From NCBI GenBank assembly GCA_040877415.1, contig JBBDNV010000144.1, positions 8,995 through 72,994 on the forward strand: DNA of 64,000 nt, written 5' to 3'. Positions 53,240 through 62,056 of this stretch are shown here, piece after piece. The stretch is from JBBDNV01 sp040877415. GTDB taxonomy: Bacteria > Planctomycetota > Planctomycetia > Pirellulales > PALSA-1355. Position 1 is the stretch's first letter. Each line of letters begins with the position of its first letter. The notes beneath the pieces were generated by a model. It had not been told where the DNA came from, ran no database searches, and was given only the letters and a program-made list of their open reading frames with translations. The position numbers and the translations under genes are program-made.

Positions 53240-54130
53240 CTAGTGTCCGTTTCTGGCCACGCCGCGCGCCCGATCGACGGCGATCACCAGCGTGCGCTCG
53301 GTCAGCACGCCGGCCAGGTGCTTTCGATATGCGACGGTTCCGCGCTTGTCGCTGATCGGCCGGGCTGCCTGGCCGGCCAATTCGCGCGCACGCGCAAATG
53401 TCTCGCTCGTGGCCGGTTTGCCCGCGAGCCAATCGGACGCCGAACGGACGAACAGCGGCGTGGGAGCCACGGCGGCCAGCGCCACACGGGCCTCTTCGAT
53501 CGTGTCGCCCGCCGCGTTTAACCGCACCCAGGAGGCCGCGCCCGCCACGGCGATGTCCATTTCGTTGCGGGGGATGAACCGCAAATAGGCGGCCGAGCTC
53601 CCCTTGGCTGGCGGCGGAAACTCGAGCGTCGTCAGGATCTCGCCCCGCCCCAGCACGTTTTTGCCCGGCGCCGTGCAGAACTCGGCCGCTTTCACCGTGC
53701 GCCGGCCCCCGGGACCGGCCACGTGGCACACGACGTCATACACGATCAGCGGCGGAATCGTATCGGCCGCCGGCGACGAATTGCACAGGTTGCCGCCGAC
53801 GCTCGCCCGGCTTTGAATCTGCCACCCGCCGATGATCCGCGCCGCGTCGGCAAGCGCCGGATACGCCGCCGCGATCTGCGCGTCGCCGTAAATCCGATAG
53901 CAGGGCGTTGCCGCGCCCAGCCGCAAGCCCTTGGCCGGGCTGTACGCCAAATCCATGAGCTCGGGAATCTTTTTAACGTCGACAACCAGGTCGGCCTGGC
54001 GCAAACCTTCGCGCAATTGGACGATCAAATCGGTTCCGCCGGCCAGCATCTTGGCCCGATCGCCCCGCGCGGCCAGCAGGCTCACCGCCTCGTCGACCGT
54101 CGCGGCCGTTTGAAATTCAAAATCCTTCAC
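53240..54130 (-). CDS. FAD-binding subunit of molybdenum hydroxylase
   Basis: This 296-residue subunit of the CO dehydrogenase M/xanthine dehydrogenase FAD type carries the FAD-binding signatures AKMLAGGTDLIVQLREG and QSRASVGGNLCNSSPAADTIPPL. Family C-terminal sequence follows (FIPRNEMDIAVAGAASWVRL, VAPTPLFVRSASDWLAG). A GTG at 54130 (MKDFEFQTAATVDEAVSLLA) with GGGGAA upstream is the natural start, although the frame stays open to 54334. It is the first gene of the operon FAD, 2Fe-2S, Mo, MoaD-like. Confidence 0.92.
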   Translation of the reverse strand: MKDFEFQTAATVDEAVSLLAARGDRAKMLAGGTDLIVQLREGLRQADLVVDVKKIPELMDLAYSPAKGLRLGAATPCYRIYGDAQIAAAYPALADAARIIGGWQIQSRASVGGNLCNSSPAADTIPPLIVYDVVCHVAGPGGRRTVKAAEFCTAPGKNVLGRGEILTTLEFPPPAKGSSAAYLRFIPRNEMDIAVAGAASWVRLNAAGDTIEEARVALAAVAPTPLFVRSASDWLAGKPATSETFARARELAGQAARPISDKRGTVAYRKHLAGVLTERTLVIAVDRARGVARNGH

Positions 54131-54233
54131 GTGCCGGTTCCCCGCGATTGAACCCGTTGAAAAGCGCCAGCCCCCAATATGCCGCCGTTCGCGCCGCACT
54201 GTCAAGCAATAGTCAGATGCCGACATTTGCCGA

Positions 54234-54369
54234 TTAGCCCCCGGCTTTGCCGGGGGATCGCTTTGCCGGGGGATCGCTCCGGAGCGCATTGCCGCGGGAT
54301 GCCACTGGCGTCGACGACTGCAAACGTAAATCATCCGCCGGCAAATCCCCCGGCAAAGCCGGGGGCTAA
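54234..54369. repeat. REPIN-like element with perfect 25-bp inverted ends
   Basis: The 25 bases 54234-54258 and 54345-54369 are exact reverse complements. Each is itself a hairpin, CCCCCGGC-TTT-GCCGGGGG. A third imperfect copy of the GCTTTGCCGGGGGATCG part follows the left end. The two hairpins enclose about 86 bases. This is the layout of REP doublets (REPINs) moved by RAYT transposases; none is encoded here. It lies in the 252-base gap between the molybdenum hydroxylase operon and the second DUF1501 cassette. Confidence 0.75.
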
Positions 54370-54382
54370 AAGGATTTCCACG

Positions 54383-57300
54383 TCACTTTCCCGCTTCGGC
54401 CAGCGGGCTGTCCTTGCGGACGTGAATCACGACCGGCGGCGAACATTGTCTGCCGACCTGGTCTTCGACGGCGAAACACAGCCGCGTGGTCTCGGGCACC
54501 CAGGCGTCGGCCGTGATGAAGATCTGCCGCTCGGTTTCGCCCTTGGGCATCATCACGCCCGACAGGCCGATGTTGTCGACGATCACGCCGTGCGGCAGGT
54601 TTTCGACCGTGAACTTCACCAGGTCGTCGTGGCCGTTGCGTTGGACCTTGATCGTCGCGGTGATCGTCGCGCCCGGCGCCACGGCGAGCTCCGCCGGTTC
54701 GAGCCGCACCAAAAGCTTCGGCTTGGGCACGAGCTTCACGTTCTCAAACGCCTTGATCGGCCTGGTGACTTCCTTATCGCCGATCGTGGCCGTCGCCGTG
54801 GCGGTAATTTGTTTGAGCGCCTCGGCCGAGGGTTGTTTCGCGTCGGGCTCGGCGAACAGCACGCCTTTGGCATCGCGATGCCCAGCCTGGATCACAATCG
54901 GCGTCGACACACGGAAACCTTCCGGCAGGCCGCTGATTTCGATGCGAACTTCGTCGTCGAATCCGTCGATCCGGTCCACCGACAGGGTGAACTCGTCGCC
55001 GCTGCCGGCGGCGACCTGATCGGCGCCGCTGGTGCTCACGCTGAAGTCCGGCTCGGGTGGCCGGATCGAGAGCCGATAACTAAATCGATCGCCGCCGTGG
55101 CCCCGCGAATCGCGCACGCGCACGAGGTACGCCCCGTCGGCAGGCGCGGTGAACGTCAAGCGGGAGTCGCTCCCCAGCCGGCGCCGGCCGTCGTCGTCGC
55201 TGGCGTAGTACACCGGGAACACGGGCAGCCCGGTCGAGATCAGCTTCGTGCCGGGCGCGTGCTCCCGGACGATAAAGCACGGTTCTTCCACGGCGTGGGC
55301 CGTGGCCGTCGTGTCGAAATAGCACATCCGCTTGCCGCCGTCCCCCTCGTAAAACAGAAAGCCCGAGTCGGGACCCTGCGGTGCGCGGAACAGCTTGACC
55401 ACTTCGCCGTTGAGATAGAGTAACTGATTGAGCTGCATCTCCTCCCAATTCGTCAGTCGGCAATCGCGCGTGTTGCCGTCGATGGGGCGGAACGTGACGT
55501 TCGAATCGCGCACCGCCTGCAGCAGCACGCGCTCGATCGGCTGGCCGTCGGCGGCGAGCACTTCGATCAGCGTATCGACGGGCGAACCGCGTCGGGCCGC
55601 GTCGGTTTCCACGATCCAGCTTTGACCCTGCTTGCTTTCGAAGCGGAAGTAGTCGTTGTCGCCCGTCGCGCCGTCGGTCCCGCGAATTCGCCCGCCCACG
55701 GTCGCCGGCACGGCGATCGGCGCCGCCGTCTCGGGCGCGTCATTCGGTTCGGCTTCGAGCGATTCCGGCAAGTTTCCCACGACCACTTTCAGCGGCTGGC
55801 GGATGCGAAGGGTGCGCGGGTCGAGCGGCACGTTGACTTCGCCGCCGGCCGCCGCGGGCACTTTAACCTTTAGATTTTCGGGCAGGTTGTAGCCGGTCAC
55901 CTCGACTTGGGTCTCGGTGTTGGCCGGCACGCTGAGCGGATACACGGCCGTCGGCACCGACAACTCCCCGAGCGAAAGCCGATAGTCATGGTCTGGGCTG
56001 CCCTCGAGCATCAGGTCGCTGGCCTGAATCACGTAGCGGCCGTCGGCCGGGACGATGTAATCCAAGAGCGGATCGCTCGCGCCGCCGAAATCGTTGTTGT
56101 CAGCCAGGGCGCGGCCGGCCGCATCGAACAGCGTGAGCACCAGGTTGGCCTTCGAGCCGATAGTGGTAGCCGAAACGTCAAACACGAGATGCTGCCCCGC
56201 CTTGGCGTCGAAGGCGAAACTGTCGACGTCCCCCTTGGTGCCCAGCACGCCCCAGACGCTCGACTCGCGCGACGTCGGATTGGCCTGCGCCAAGGCGTCG
56301 TTGGGCTCCGCTTCGGCCGTTTGCGCGAGCTCGTCGACGTAAAGTCGCTTGTGCCCGCTTTCGCCGGCGGGCGAAGCGACCCACAGCTCGTACCGCCCGC
56401 GCGGCACGTCGGCCGCGGGCGTCACTTCCACTTCCAGCCCGGTGCCCCCGTCGACCGCCAGGATTTTGGCGGCGATCTTTTCATGGCTCGCCGTCACCGC
56501 CGTCACTTCGGCCAGGTGCTTGCCCGACAGCTTGAGCCGGGTCGTCGTGCCGCTTTGAACGCCGCGCACCGGCAGCGACGCCAGCTCGGGCTTGGGCGGC
56601 GGTGGCGTGGGGACGATTTCGCCGCTCGCGGCGTTGTACAACGCGAGGCTGCCGTCCAAACGTCCGACCGCCACGGTATTGCCGTCGGGGCTGATCGCCA
56701 GCGCCGGCGCCCAATCGCTCTGCCGCTCCAGCGCCAGCCGCTCGGTCATTGTCTCAGCGTCCCAGATCTTTACCGTGCGATCTTCGCCGGCCGAGACCAT
56801 GGTTTTGCCGTCGGCCGAAAAGACGAGGTTCACCACCGCGCCTTCGTGGGCAAAGCGGGAGTAGCGCAGCGGGTTGGTGTTTTCCTTGGCGGCCTCGCTC
56901 ACTTGCCACACGCGAATCCGGTTGTCGACGCCGCCGGCCGCCACGCGTTTGCCATCGGGACTGAAGGCCACGCAATACAGCTCCTTGGTCGGCTGGCCAA
57001 ACGTTTCGAGCCGCTCGCCCGTGGCCACGTCCCACAGCTTCGCCGTGCGGTCGCCGCTGGCGCTGGCCAGAATCTTGCCGTCAGGGCGAAACGCCAGATC
57101 GAACACCGCGTCGTTGTGGCCCGACAGCGTGCGCACCACTTTGCCAGACACCGCGTCCCAAAGCTTGATTTGCTGATCGTAGCTGCTGGTCGCGAGCAGT
57201 TTGCCGTCAGGGCTGAGGGCGGCGGCGTACAGGCTGTCGTCGTGGCCCTTGAAGGTACGATCGGGTTTGCCGTCCGCTACGTTCCACAATCGCACTTCGC

Positions 57301-57934
57301 CGAACACGCCCGGCTCGCCGCCGGCGGCCAACAGCCGCGCGCCATCCTTGGAAAAACTAACCGCGTTGATCCGACCGCGATGCGGCCCGAACCGCCGCAA
57401 AAGCGACCGCTCGGGCAGGGCCATCCATTCCACCGTCCCGTAGCGTGCCACGGCCAGCGATTTTCCGTCCGGGGAAAACGCCAGGGCCGAGACGGCCTCG
57501 TGCACGTCGCCGTGAGGCTTAATCTTGGGCGTGACGATCACGGTCGGATCGGGCCCGGCCCCATCAGGGCCTTTGGCGCCGGCGTTGATCCAGGACGCCA
57601 GGGTGGCGATTTCTTCGGCCGTCGGTTTTTCGTTATCCTCCGGCGGCATCGACGGCTCGGCCGTGCCGGTGAGCACCTGGATCAGACGGCTTTCGTCCGC
57701 CTTGCCCGGCACGATGACGGCGCCTTTGGCCCCGCCGGCCAGCAGGGTGGCGTAATGCTCCAACACCAGCTCGCCTTCCTTGTCCTGGCCGTTGTGGCAG
57801 CCGACGCAGTACGTCTGAAAGATCGGGGCAACCTGCTTGTTGAAGTCCGGCGCGCTAGCGGGCTGGGCCGCCTCTAGCGCGGCGGCCAGCGTCGACAGGA
57901 ATGCCGCGATCAGAATGCAAAACGCGATGCGCAT
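54383..57934 (-). CDS. Secreted cytochrome-c, WD40 and PPC domain fusion protein
   Basis: This 1183-residue protein has a signal peptide (MRIAFCILIAAFLSTLAAALEAAQ). A planctomycete cytochrome c domain with heme motif CVGCH follows (near 43-47). Next comes a set of WD40 repeats (ALAFSPDGKSLAVARYGTV, LAFRPDGKILASASGDRTAKLWD and others). The remainder is Ig/PPC-type modules (VDSFAFDAKAGQHLVFDVSA, GDNDYFRFESKQGQSWIVETD). It closes the second cassette, 14 bases after the DUF1549/1553 gene. Its parts correspond to two separate proteins of the first cassette, although the LamG domain is missing here. Probably periplasmic or surface. Confidence 0.9.
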   Translation of the reverse strand: MRIAFCILIAAFLSTLAAALEAAQPASAPDFNKQVAPIFQTYCVGCHNGQDKEGELVLEHYATLLAGGAKGAVIVPGKADESRLIQVLTGTAEPSMPPEDNEKPTAEEIATLASWINAGAKGPDGAGPDPTVIVTPKIKPHGDVHEAVSALAFSPDGKSLAVARYGTVEWMALPERSLLRRFGPHRGRINAVSFSKDGARLLAAGGEPGVFGEVRLWNVADGKPDRTFKGHDDSLYAAALSPDGKLLATSSYDQQIKLWDAVSGKVVRTLSGHNDAVFDLAFRPDGKILASASGDRTAKLWDVATGERLETFGQPTKELYCVAFSPDGKRVAAGGVDNRIRVWQVSEAAKENTNPLRYSRFAHEGAVVNLVFSADGKTMVSAGEDRTVKIWDAETMTERLALERQSDWAPALAISPDGNTVAVGRLDGSLALYNAASGEIVPTPPPPKPELASLPVRGVQSGTTTRLKLSGKHLAEVTAVTASHEKIAAKILAVDGGTGLEVEVTPAADVPRGRYELWVASPAGESGHKRLYVDELAQTAEAEPNDALAQANPTSRESSVWGVLGTKGDVDSFAFDAKAGQHLVFDVSATTIGSKANLVLTLFDAAGRALADNNDFGGASDPLLDYIVPADGRYVIQASDLMLEGSPDHDYRLSLGELSVPTAVYPLSVPANTETQVEVTGYNLPENLKVKVPAAAGGEVNVPLDPRTLRIRQPLKVVVGNLPESLEAEPNDAPETAAPIAVPATVGGRIRGTDGATGDNDYFRFESKQGQSWIVETDAARRGSPVDTLIEVLAADGQPIERVLLQAVRDSNVTFRPIDGNTRDCRLTNWEEMQLNQLLYLNGEVVKLFRAPQGPDSGFLFYEGDGGKRMCYFDTTATAHAVEEPCFIVREHAPGTKLISTGLPVFPVYYASDDDGRRRLGSDSRLTFTAPADGAYLVRVRDSRGHGGDRFSYRLSIRPPEPDFSVSTSGADQVAAGSGDEFTLSVDRIDGFDDEVRIEISGLPEGFRVSTPIVIQAGHRDAKGVLFAEPDAKQPSAEALKQITATATATIGDKEVTRPIKAFENVKLVPKPKLLVRLEPAELAVAPGATITATIKVQRNGHDDLVKFTVENLPHGVIVDNIGLSGVMMPKGETERQIFITADAWVPETTRLCFAVEDQVGRQCSPPVVIHVRKDSPLAEAGK

Positions 57935-57948
57935 CGAATCGGATTCGC

Positions 57949-60387
57949 CTAGTGATTGAACAAGAATTCCCGGCTGCTCAGGATGCTCCAATAGAGATCC
58001 TCAACCAGCTCGCGCCGCTCGACTTTGGAATCGTCCAACTCGGCCAGCAGTTTCGCCTTCTCCGGCTCGGTGGGATAGCGTGAAAGGGCGGCCAGGTACG
58101 CCTCCTCGATGATCGCGTCGTTCGACTTGCCGTCCGACAGCATCCCGTCGAGCCGATTCCCCTTGGCCCTCAGCTTTTCGTTGATCGTGTCGCCGTTCGA
58201 AAGGTGCAGCACTTGCACCATGCTGGGCTGCGCGTTCCGCTCGCATTCGCAGGTGATCGCCCGCAGCGGACGGCCGAACGTCTTTAAGAAGTACGAATCG
58301 ACGCTCACGTCGGGCAGCTCCAGCGCCCGCGTGCCGGGCGCGTAGCCGCTGAACGTCGTCGGCACTCCGCTCACCTGCGAGAGCGCGTCGAGCAGCACTT
58401 CGGCCATCATCCGCCGCGGATAGTAGCGCGAATAAAACCGCCCGTCGTCGACGTTCTCCGCAAGCGGCTGGCTGCCGGTGGCATACGTGGCCGATTGCAG
58501 GATCACGCGCATCAGGGCTTTAACGTCGTAGCCGTGTTCCACCAGGTAGCCGGACGCGGCGTCGAACAATTCCGCGTTGCTGGGCGGATTCGTAAGCCGC
58601 AGGTCGTCGACGCTTTCCACCAGGCCGACGCCGAAGAAGTTGGCCCAAATGCGATTCGTGATCGCCCGGCTGAAGTACGGGTTGTCGGGCGACGTAAGCC
58701 AATCGGCCAGCACGACGCGGCGGTCCACTTCCGACTCGAACGGCACGGCTTCGCCGTCCAGCGGTCGCGGCGGCTGCGCCTTGCCGGTCCGCGGTTGAAT
58801 CCATTCGCCCCGCGTCACCGGATAGACGACGCTGTTGCCGTCGCCGGCGGCTTCCTTGGCACGCACTCGGGCGAACAGGTTGGCCATGCCGTAGTATTGG
58901 TCGTTCGTCCACTTCTCCAGAGGATGGTTGTGGCACTTGGCGCAGTTGATCGACATGCCCAGAAAAGCCACGGACACCGTCTCGGCCAATGCCGGCGGAT
59001 CCTGGTGCAGGACGTAGAAGTTAGCCGCGCCGTTTTCCAGCGTGCTGCCGGTGGCCGTGACCAGTTGGCGGGCGAACTTGTCCCAGGGGGTATTCGCCGC
59101 CACGTTGTTGCGAATCCAGTGGTAGTAGGACCACATCGCCGCCGGCTTCAGCCTGTCGCTGTTCACGAGCAGCAGGTCGCTCCACTTGTAAGCCCAATAG
59201 TCGACGAACTCGGGCCGCGCCAGCAAATGGTCGATCAGCTTGTCGCGCTTATCGGGTGCCTCGTCGACCAGAAACGCGCGCGTCTCCTCAACCGTCGGCA
59301 ACAGCCCGATCGTGTCGATGTACGCGCGCCTGAAAAACTCGGCGTCGCCGGCCGGCGGGGAAGGGGGGAGGTTCAGGTTCTTGAGTTTCGCCAGCACCAG
59401 CTCGTCGATAAAGTTCCGTCGCGGGGCATTGGCAAAAACCTCGGGCGAAACCGCGCGTTCGTAGGCGACGCTCACCGTGGCAATCACGTTCCCGCTCAAG
59501 TACCAGGCCTTGATCGCGGCTTCGCCGTGACCGGCCACTTCGACCAGGCCCGCGGCGTCGACCCCGGCCACCGATTCGTTCGTCGACGTGAATCGCACCC
59601 AGCGCGTCACGTCCTCGGCGCGGCCGTCGCTGAAATAGGCCCGCACGATGAGTTGCTGCTTGGCGCCCGGCTTGAGCACGGACGCGTCGGGCAGAATCTC
59701 CAGGCGCGCAAGCCGCGGATCGTCGTCCTTGGGACCGTGCGCTCCGGCCGCGATCCACTCGGAGAAGACGCGATACTCAGGCGTTCCGACGCGGAACCGC
59801 AGCCCGCCTTTGTGCGGCACCGTGGCCGTGGGTTTTAAGAGCACCAGGCTGCGCCCCGGGTCGCTCAGCACCACGCGCCGCGAGCGGGCTTGGCGCGTGA
59901 TGTAAAAGTAGTCGGCCAGCGGGTCGAACGCGCCGAGCGACAGCTTAAAGCCCTTTTTGCCGGCCAGCGCCCCGTGGCACGCCCCGCTGTTGCAGCCCGA
60001 TTTGGAAATCACCGATTCGACGTGATTGCGGAAGCTCCAGGCGAATAGTTTTTCCATGTCGACGACCGTCACTTCGGCCGTCGCGCTGCGCTCGCCGGCC
60101 GTGGCGGTGATCGTGGCTTTGCCGTCCGCCACCGGCACGGCCACCCCGCCTTCGATCTTCACGATCGCGGGATCGCTTGTGGAAAACGACACGCCGTCGG
60201 CAATCTGGCCCGTGGCGCCTGTGTCCGAATAGGTTTCCAGCACCAGCGACTGCCGCGCCAGGCTTCCTGCGAGCGTAAACGCGCCGGGCAGCAGCTTCAC
60301 CACTTCACCGGCCGCAGCGCGACCGAGGGAAAGGCAGAAGGCAGAAGGCAGAAGGCAGAAAAAAACAAAAGCCCGAAGGTAACGCAT
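57949..60387 (-). CDS. DUF1549/DUF1553 (PSCyt2/PSD1) protein with BIG2-like region
   Basis: This 812-residue protein is laid out like the one at 16170-18671. It has a signal peptide, BIG2-like segments, CNSGACHG, DUF1549 (TIGLLPTVEETRAFLVDE, WAYKWSDLLLVNSDRL, heme-like CAKCHNHPLEKWTNDQYYG), and DUF1553 (AITNRIWANFFGVGLVESVDDLR, ending SSREFLFNH). The start is ATG 60387. The hydrophobic core of the signal peptide (CLLPSAFCLSLG) is encoded by the GAAGGCA heptamer repeat, so repeat DNA has been recruited into the gene. It belongs to the second DUF1501 cassette. Confidence 0.92.
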   Translation of the reverse strand: MRYLRAFVFFCLLPSAFCLSLGRAAAGEVVKLLPGAFTLAGSLARQSLVLETYSDTGATGQIADGVSFSTSDPAIVKIEGGVAVPVADGKATITATAGERSATAEVTVVDMEKLFAWSFRNHVESVISKSGCNSGACHGALAGKKGFKLSLGAFDPLADYFYITRQARSRRVVLSDPGRSLVLLKPTATVPHKGGLRFRVGTPEYRVFSEWIAAGAHGPKDDDPRLARLEILPDASVLKPGAKQQLIVRAYFSDGRAEDVTRWVRFTSTNESVAGVDAAGLVEVAGHGEAAIKAWYLSGNVIATVSVAYERAVSPEVFANAPRRNFIDELVLAKLKNLNLPPSPPAGDAEFFRRAYIDTIGLLPTVEETRAFLVDEAPDKRDKLIDHLLARPEFVDYWAYKWSDLLLVNSDRLKPAAMWSYYHWIRNNVAANTPWDKFARQLVTATGSTLENGAANFYVLHQDPPALAETVSVAFLGMSINCAKCHNHPLEKWTNDQYYGMANLFARVRAKEAAGDGNSVVYPVTRGEWIQPRTGKAQPPRPLDGEAVPFESEVDRRVVLADWLTSPDNPYFSRAITNRIWANFFGVGLVESVDDLRLTNPPSNAELFDAASGYLVEHGYDVKALMRVILQSATYATGSQPLAENVDDGRFYSRYYPRRMMAEVLLDALSQVSGVPTTFSGYAPGTRALELPDVSVDSYFLKTFGRPLRAITCECERNAQPSMVQVLHLSNGDTINEKLRAKGNRLDGMLSDGKSNDAIIEEAYLAALSRYPTEPEKAKLLAELDDSKVERRELVEDLYWSILSSREFLFNH

Positions 60388-60426
60388 GTTTTCACTCTTC
60401 CCTTTGGCCTTCTGCCTTCATCCTTG
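60326..60426. repeat. Heptamer microrepeat (GAAGGCA) at the start of the DUF1549 gene
   Basis: Four GAAGGCA-type units lie in 60330-60361 within the signal peptide codons. Inverted copies (TTCTGCC, TTCATCC) lie at 60409-60425 upstream of the ATG. Compare the GAAGGAT repeat at 18690-18778 before the other DUF1549 gene. Confidence 0.7.
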
Positions 60427-60434
60427 TGCCTTTT

Positions 60435-61811
60435 CTAGAAAAGCTCGTGGATCTCGTGCTTGCCGGTGTCGACCAGCGGGAACGGCCGTCCTTGGGGACC
60501 GGGCAGCTTGGTTTCCAGGTCGAGTCCCAGGCTGCGATAAACGGTGGCCACGATTTCCGGCGGCTCGACGGGCCGTTCGGCCGGCACACCCCCGATGCGA
60601 TCGCTGCGCCCCACGACGCGCCCGCCCTGAACGCCGCCCCCGGCGAAATAAACCGTAAAGCATTGCGGCCAGTGATCGCGCCCGCCGGCCGGATTGACGC
60701 GCGGCGTGCGGCCGAATTCGGCCAGGTTGCAGACCAGTGTATTGCCGAGCATCCCGCGCTCGGCCAGATCTTCCAACAGTGCCGAATATCCCTGGTCGTA
60801 CATCGGGGCCACGACCGTCTTCATGCCCTCGATCGACGTAAACGGGCTCGAGCCGTGAATGTCCCAGGTGATCTCGTTGAACACGGTCAAAAACGTGTTG
60901 ACCGTGACAAACCGCACGCCGGCCTCGATCAATCGCCGCGCCAACAGGCAGCACTGGCCAAAGCGGTTCATCCCGTATCGCTCGCGGATCTTTGCCGGCT
61001 CCTGCGCCAGATCGAACGCCGCCCGGGCCTCGGGGCTGGTCATCATGCGGAACGCGGCCTCGAAATTGCTATCGAGTAGTTTGGCGTTGTCGCTGGCCTC
61101 GAAGTTCGAGACCGTCTCGTCGACAATCGACCGCAGCTTGCGGCGCCGCGCGAGCCGCGCTTCGCCGATCTCGGGCGGCGGCAGCAAATCTGGCACCTTG
61201 AAGTTCGGCTTCGACGGATCGGCCATCAGGGCGAACGGATCGTGCGCCTTGCCCAGAAATCCGGCGTCTTGTCCGTGCGGCAGGTTTCCGCCCGTGGGGC
61301 CCATCGGCTCGGGCAGAACCACGTGCGCCGGCAGATCGCTTTTGCGGCCACGCAGGTAAGCCAGCGCGCAGCCGGCGTGCGGCGTGTTGATGCCCCCGGT
61401 GAACAGCCGGCCGGTCTGCATCATCTGGTGGCCGGTGTCGTGCACCGCGGCGGCCGTGTGATAGCAACTGCGCACGAGCGAAAACTTGTCGGCATGCTTG
61501 GCGTGCAGCGGAAAGATTTCCGATATCTCGATGCCCGGCGCGTTGGTCTTGATGGACTTGAACGGCCCGCGGATTTCGACGGGCGCCTCGGGCTTCAGGT
61601 CGAACGTGTCGAGCTGGCTGGGCGCGCCGAGATTGAAGATCATGATCACGCTGCGCTCGTCGTGATCCTTGGCCACGGCCCCCTGAGCGCGGGCGGCCAA
61701 CAGCTCGGGTAGCGAAAGCCCGATGGCCCCCAAGCTGCCGACTTGTAAAAAGTCACGACGCGTGATGCCATCGCACGTATGCGCCTGGCCCCGACCGGTC
61801 ACGTTGAGCAT
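60435..61811 (-). CDS. DUF1501 protein (Tat-like signal), third copy
   Basis: This 458-residue DUF1501 protein has a twin-arginine motif (ITRRDFLQVGSLGAIGLSL). Family landmarks are SVIMIFNLGAPSQLDTFDLKP, VRSCYHTAAAVHDTGHQMMQTG, CLLARRLIEAGVRFVTV, LAERGMLGNTLVCNLAEFGRTP and RDHWPQCFTVYFAGGGVQGGRVVG. It starts the second cassette and is followed by the DUF1549/1553 gene after 47 bases. Compared with the other two copies it is shorter and has a Cys pair (QCCLLARR). Confidence 0.92.
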   Translation of the reverse strand: MLNVTGRGQAHTCDGITRRDFLQVGSLGAIGLSLPELLAARAQGAVAKDHDERSVIMIFNLGAPSQLDTFDLKPEAPVEIRGPFKSIKTNAPGIEISEIFPLHAKHADKFSLVRSCYHTAAAVHDTGHQMMQTGRLFTGGINTPHAGCALAYLRGRKSDLPAHVVLPEPMGPTGGNLPHGQDAGFLGKAHDPFALMADPSKPNFKVPDLLPPPEIGEARLARRRKLRSIVDETVSNFEASDNAKLLDSNFEAAFRMMTSPEARAAFDLAQEPAKIRERYGMNRFGQCCLLARRLIEAGVRFVTVNTFLTVFNEITWDIHGSSPFTSIEGMKTVVAPMYDQGYSALLEDLAERGMLGNTLVCNLAEFGRTPRVNPAGGRDHWPQCFTVYFAGGGVQGGRVVGRSDRIGGVPAERPVEPPEIVATVYRSLGLDLETKLPGPQGRPFPLVDTGKHEIHELF

Positions 61812-62056
61812 GGCAGTCGCTCTCGGATTGGTGGGTTGGATGGGGTGGGAATCTCACGGGCGCGCGCAGCTTGCGCCTGCGACGACTAAGGCTAACACAC
61901 CCAAAGCGCAAGATCAAGCACCTGGGGCAGTTAAGAATACGCCGCGCGCCTGTGGGATGAACGCGGCCGGCGCGCCGCGCATAGCGGCCCAAGTGGCCAT
62001 GCCAAAGCGACAGGGCGTTGGGAGTTGAACCTCGGCCGACGCCTTCTGCGCTCCGC

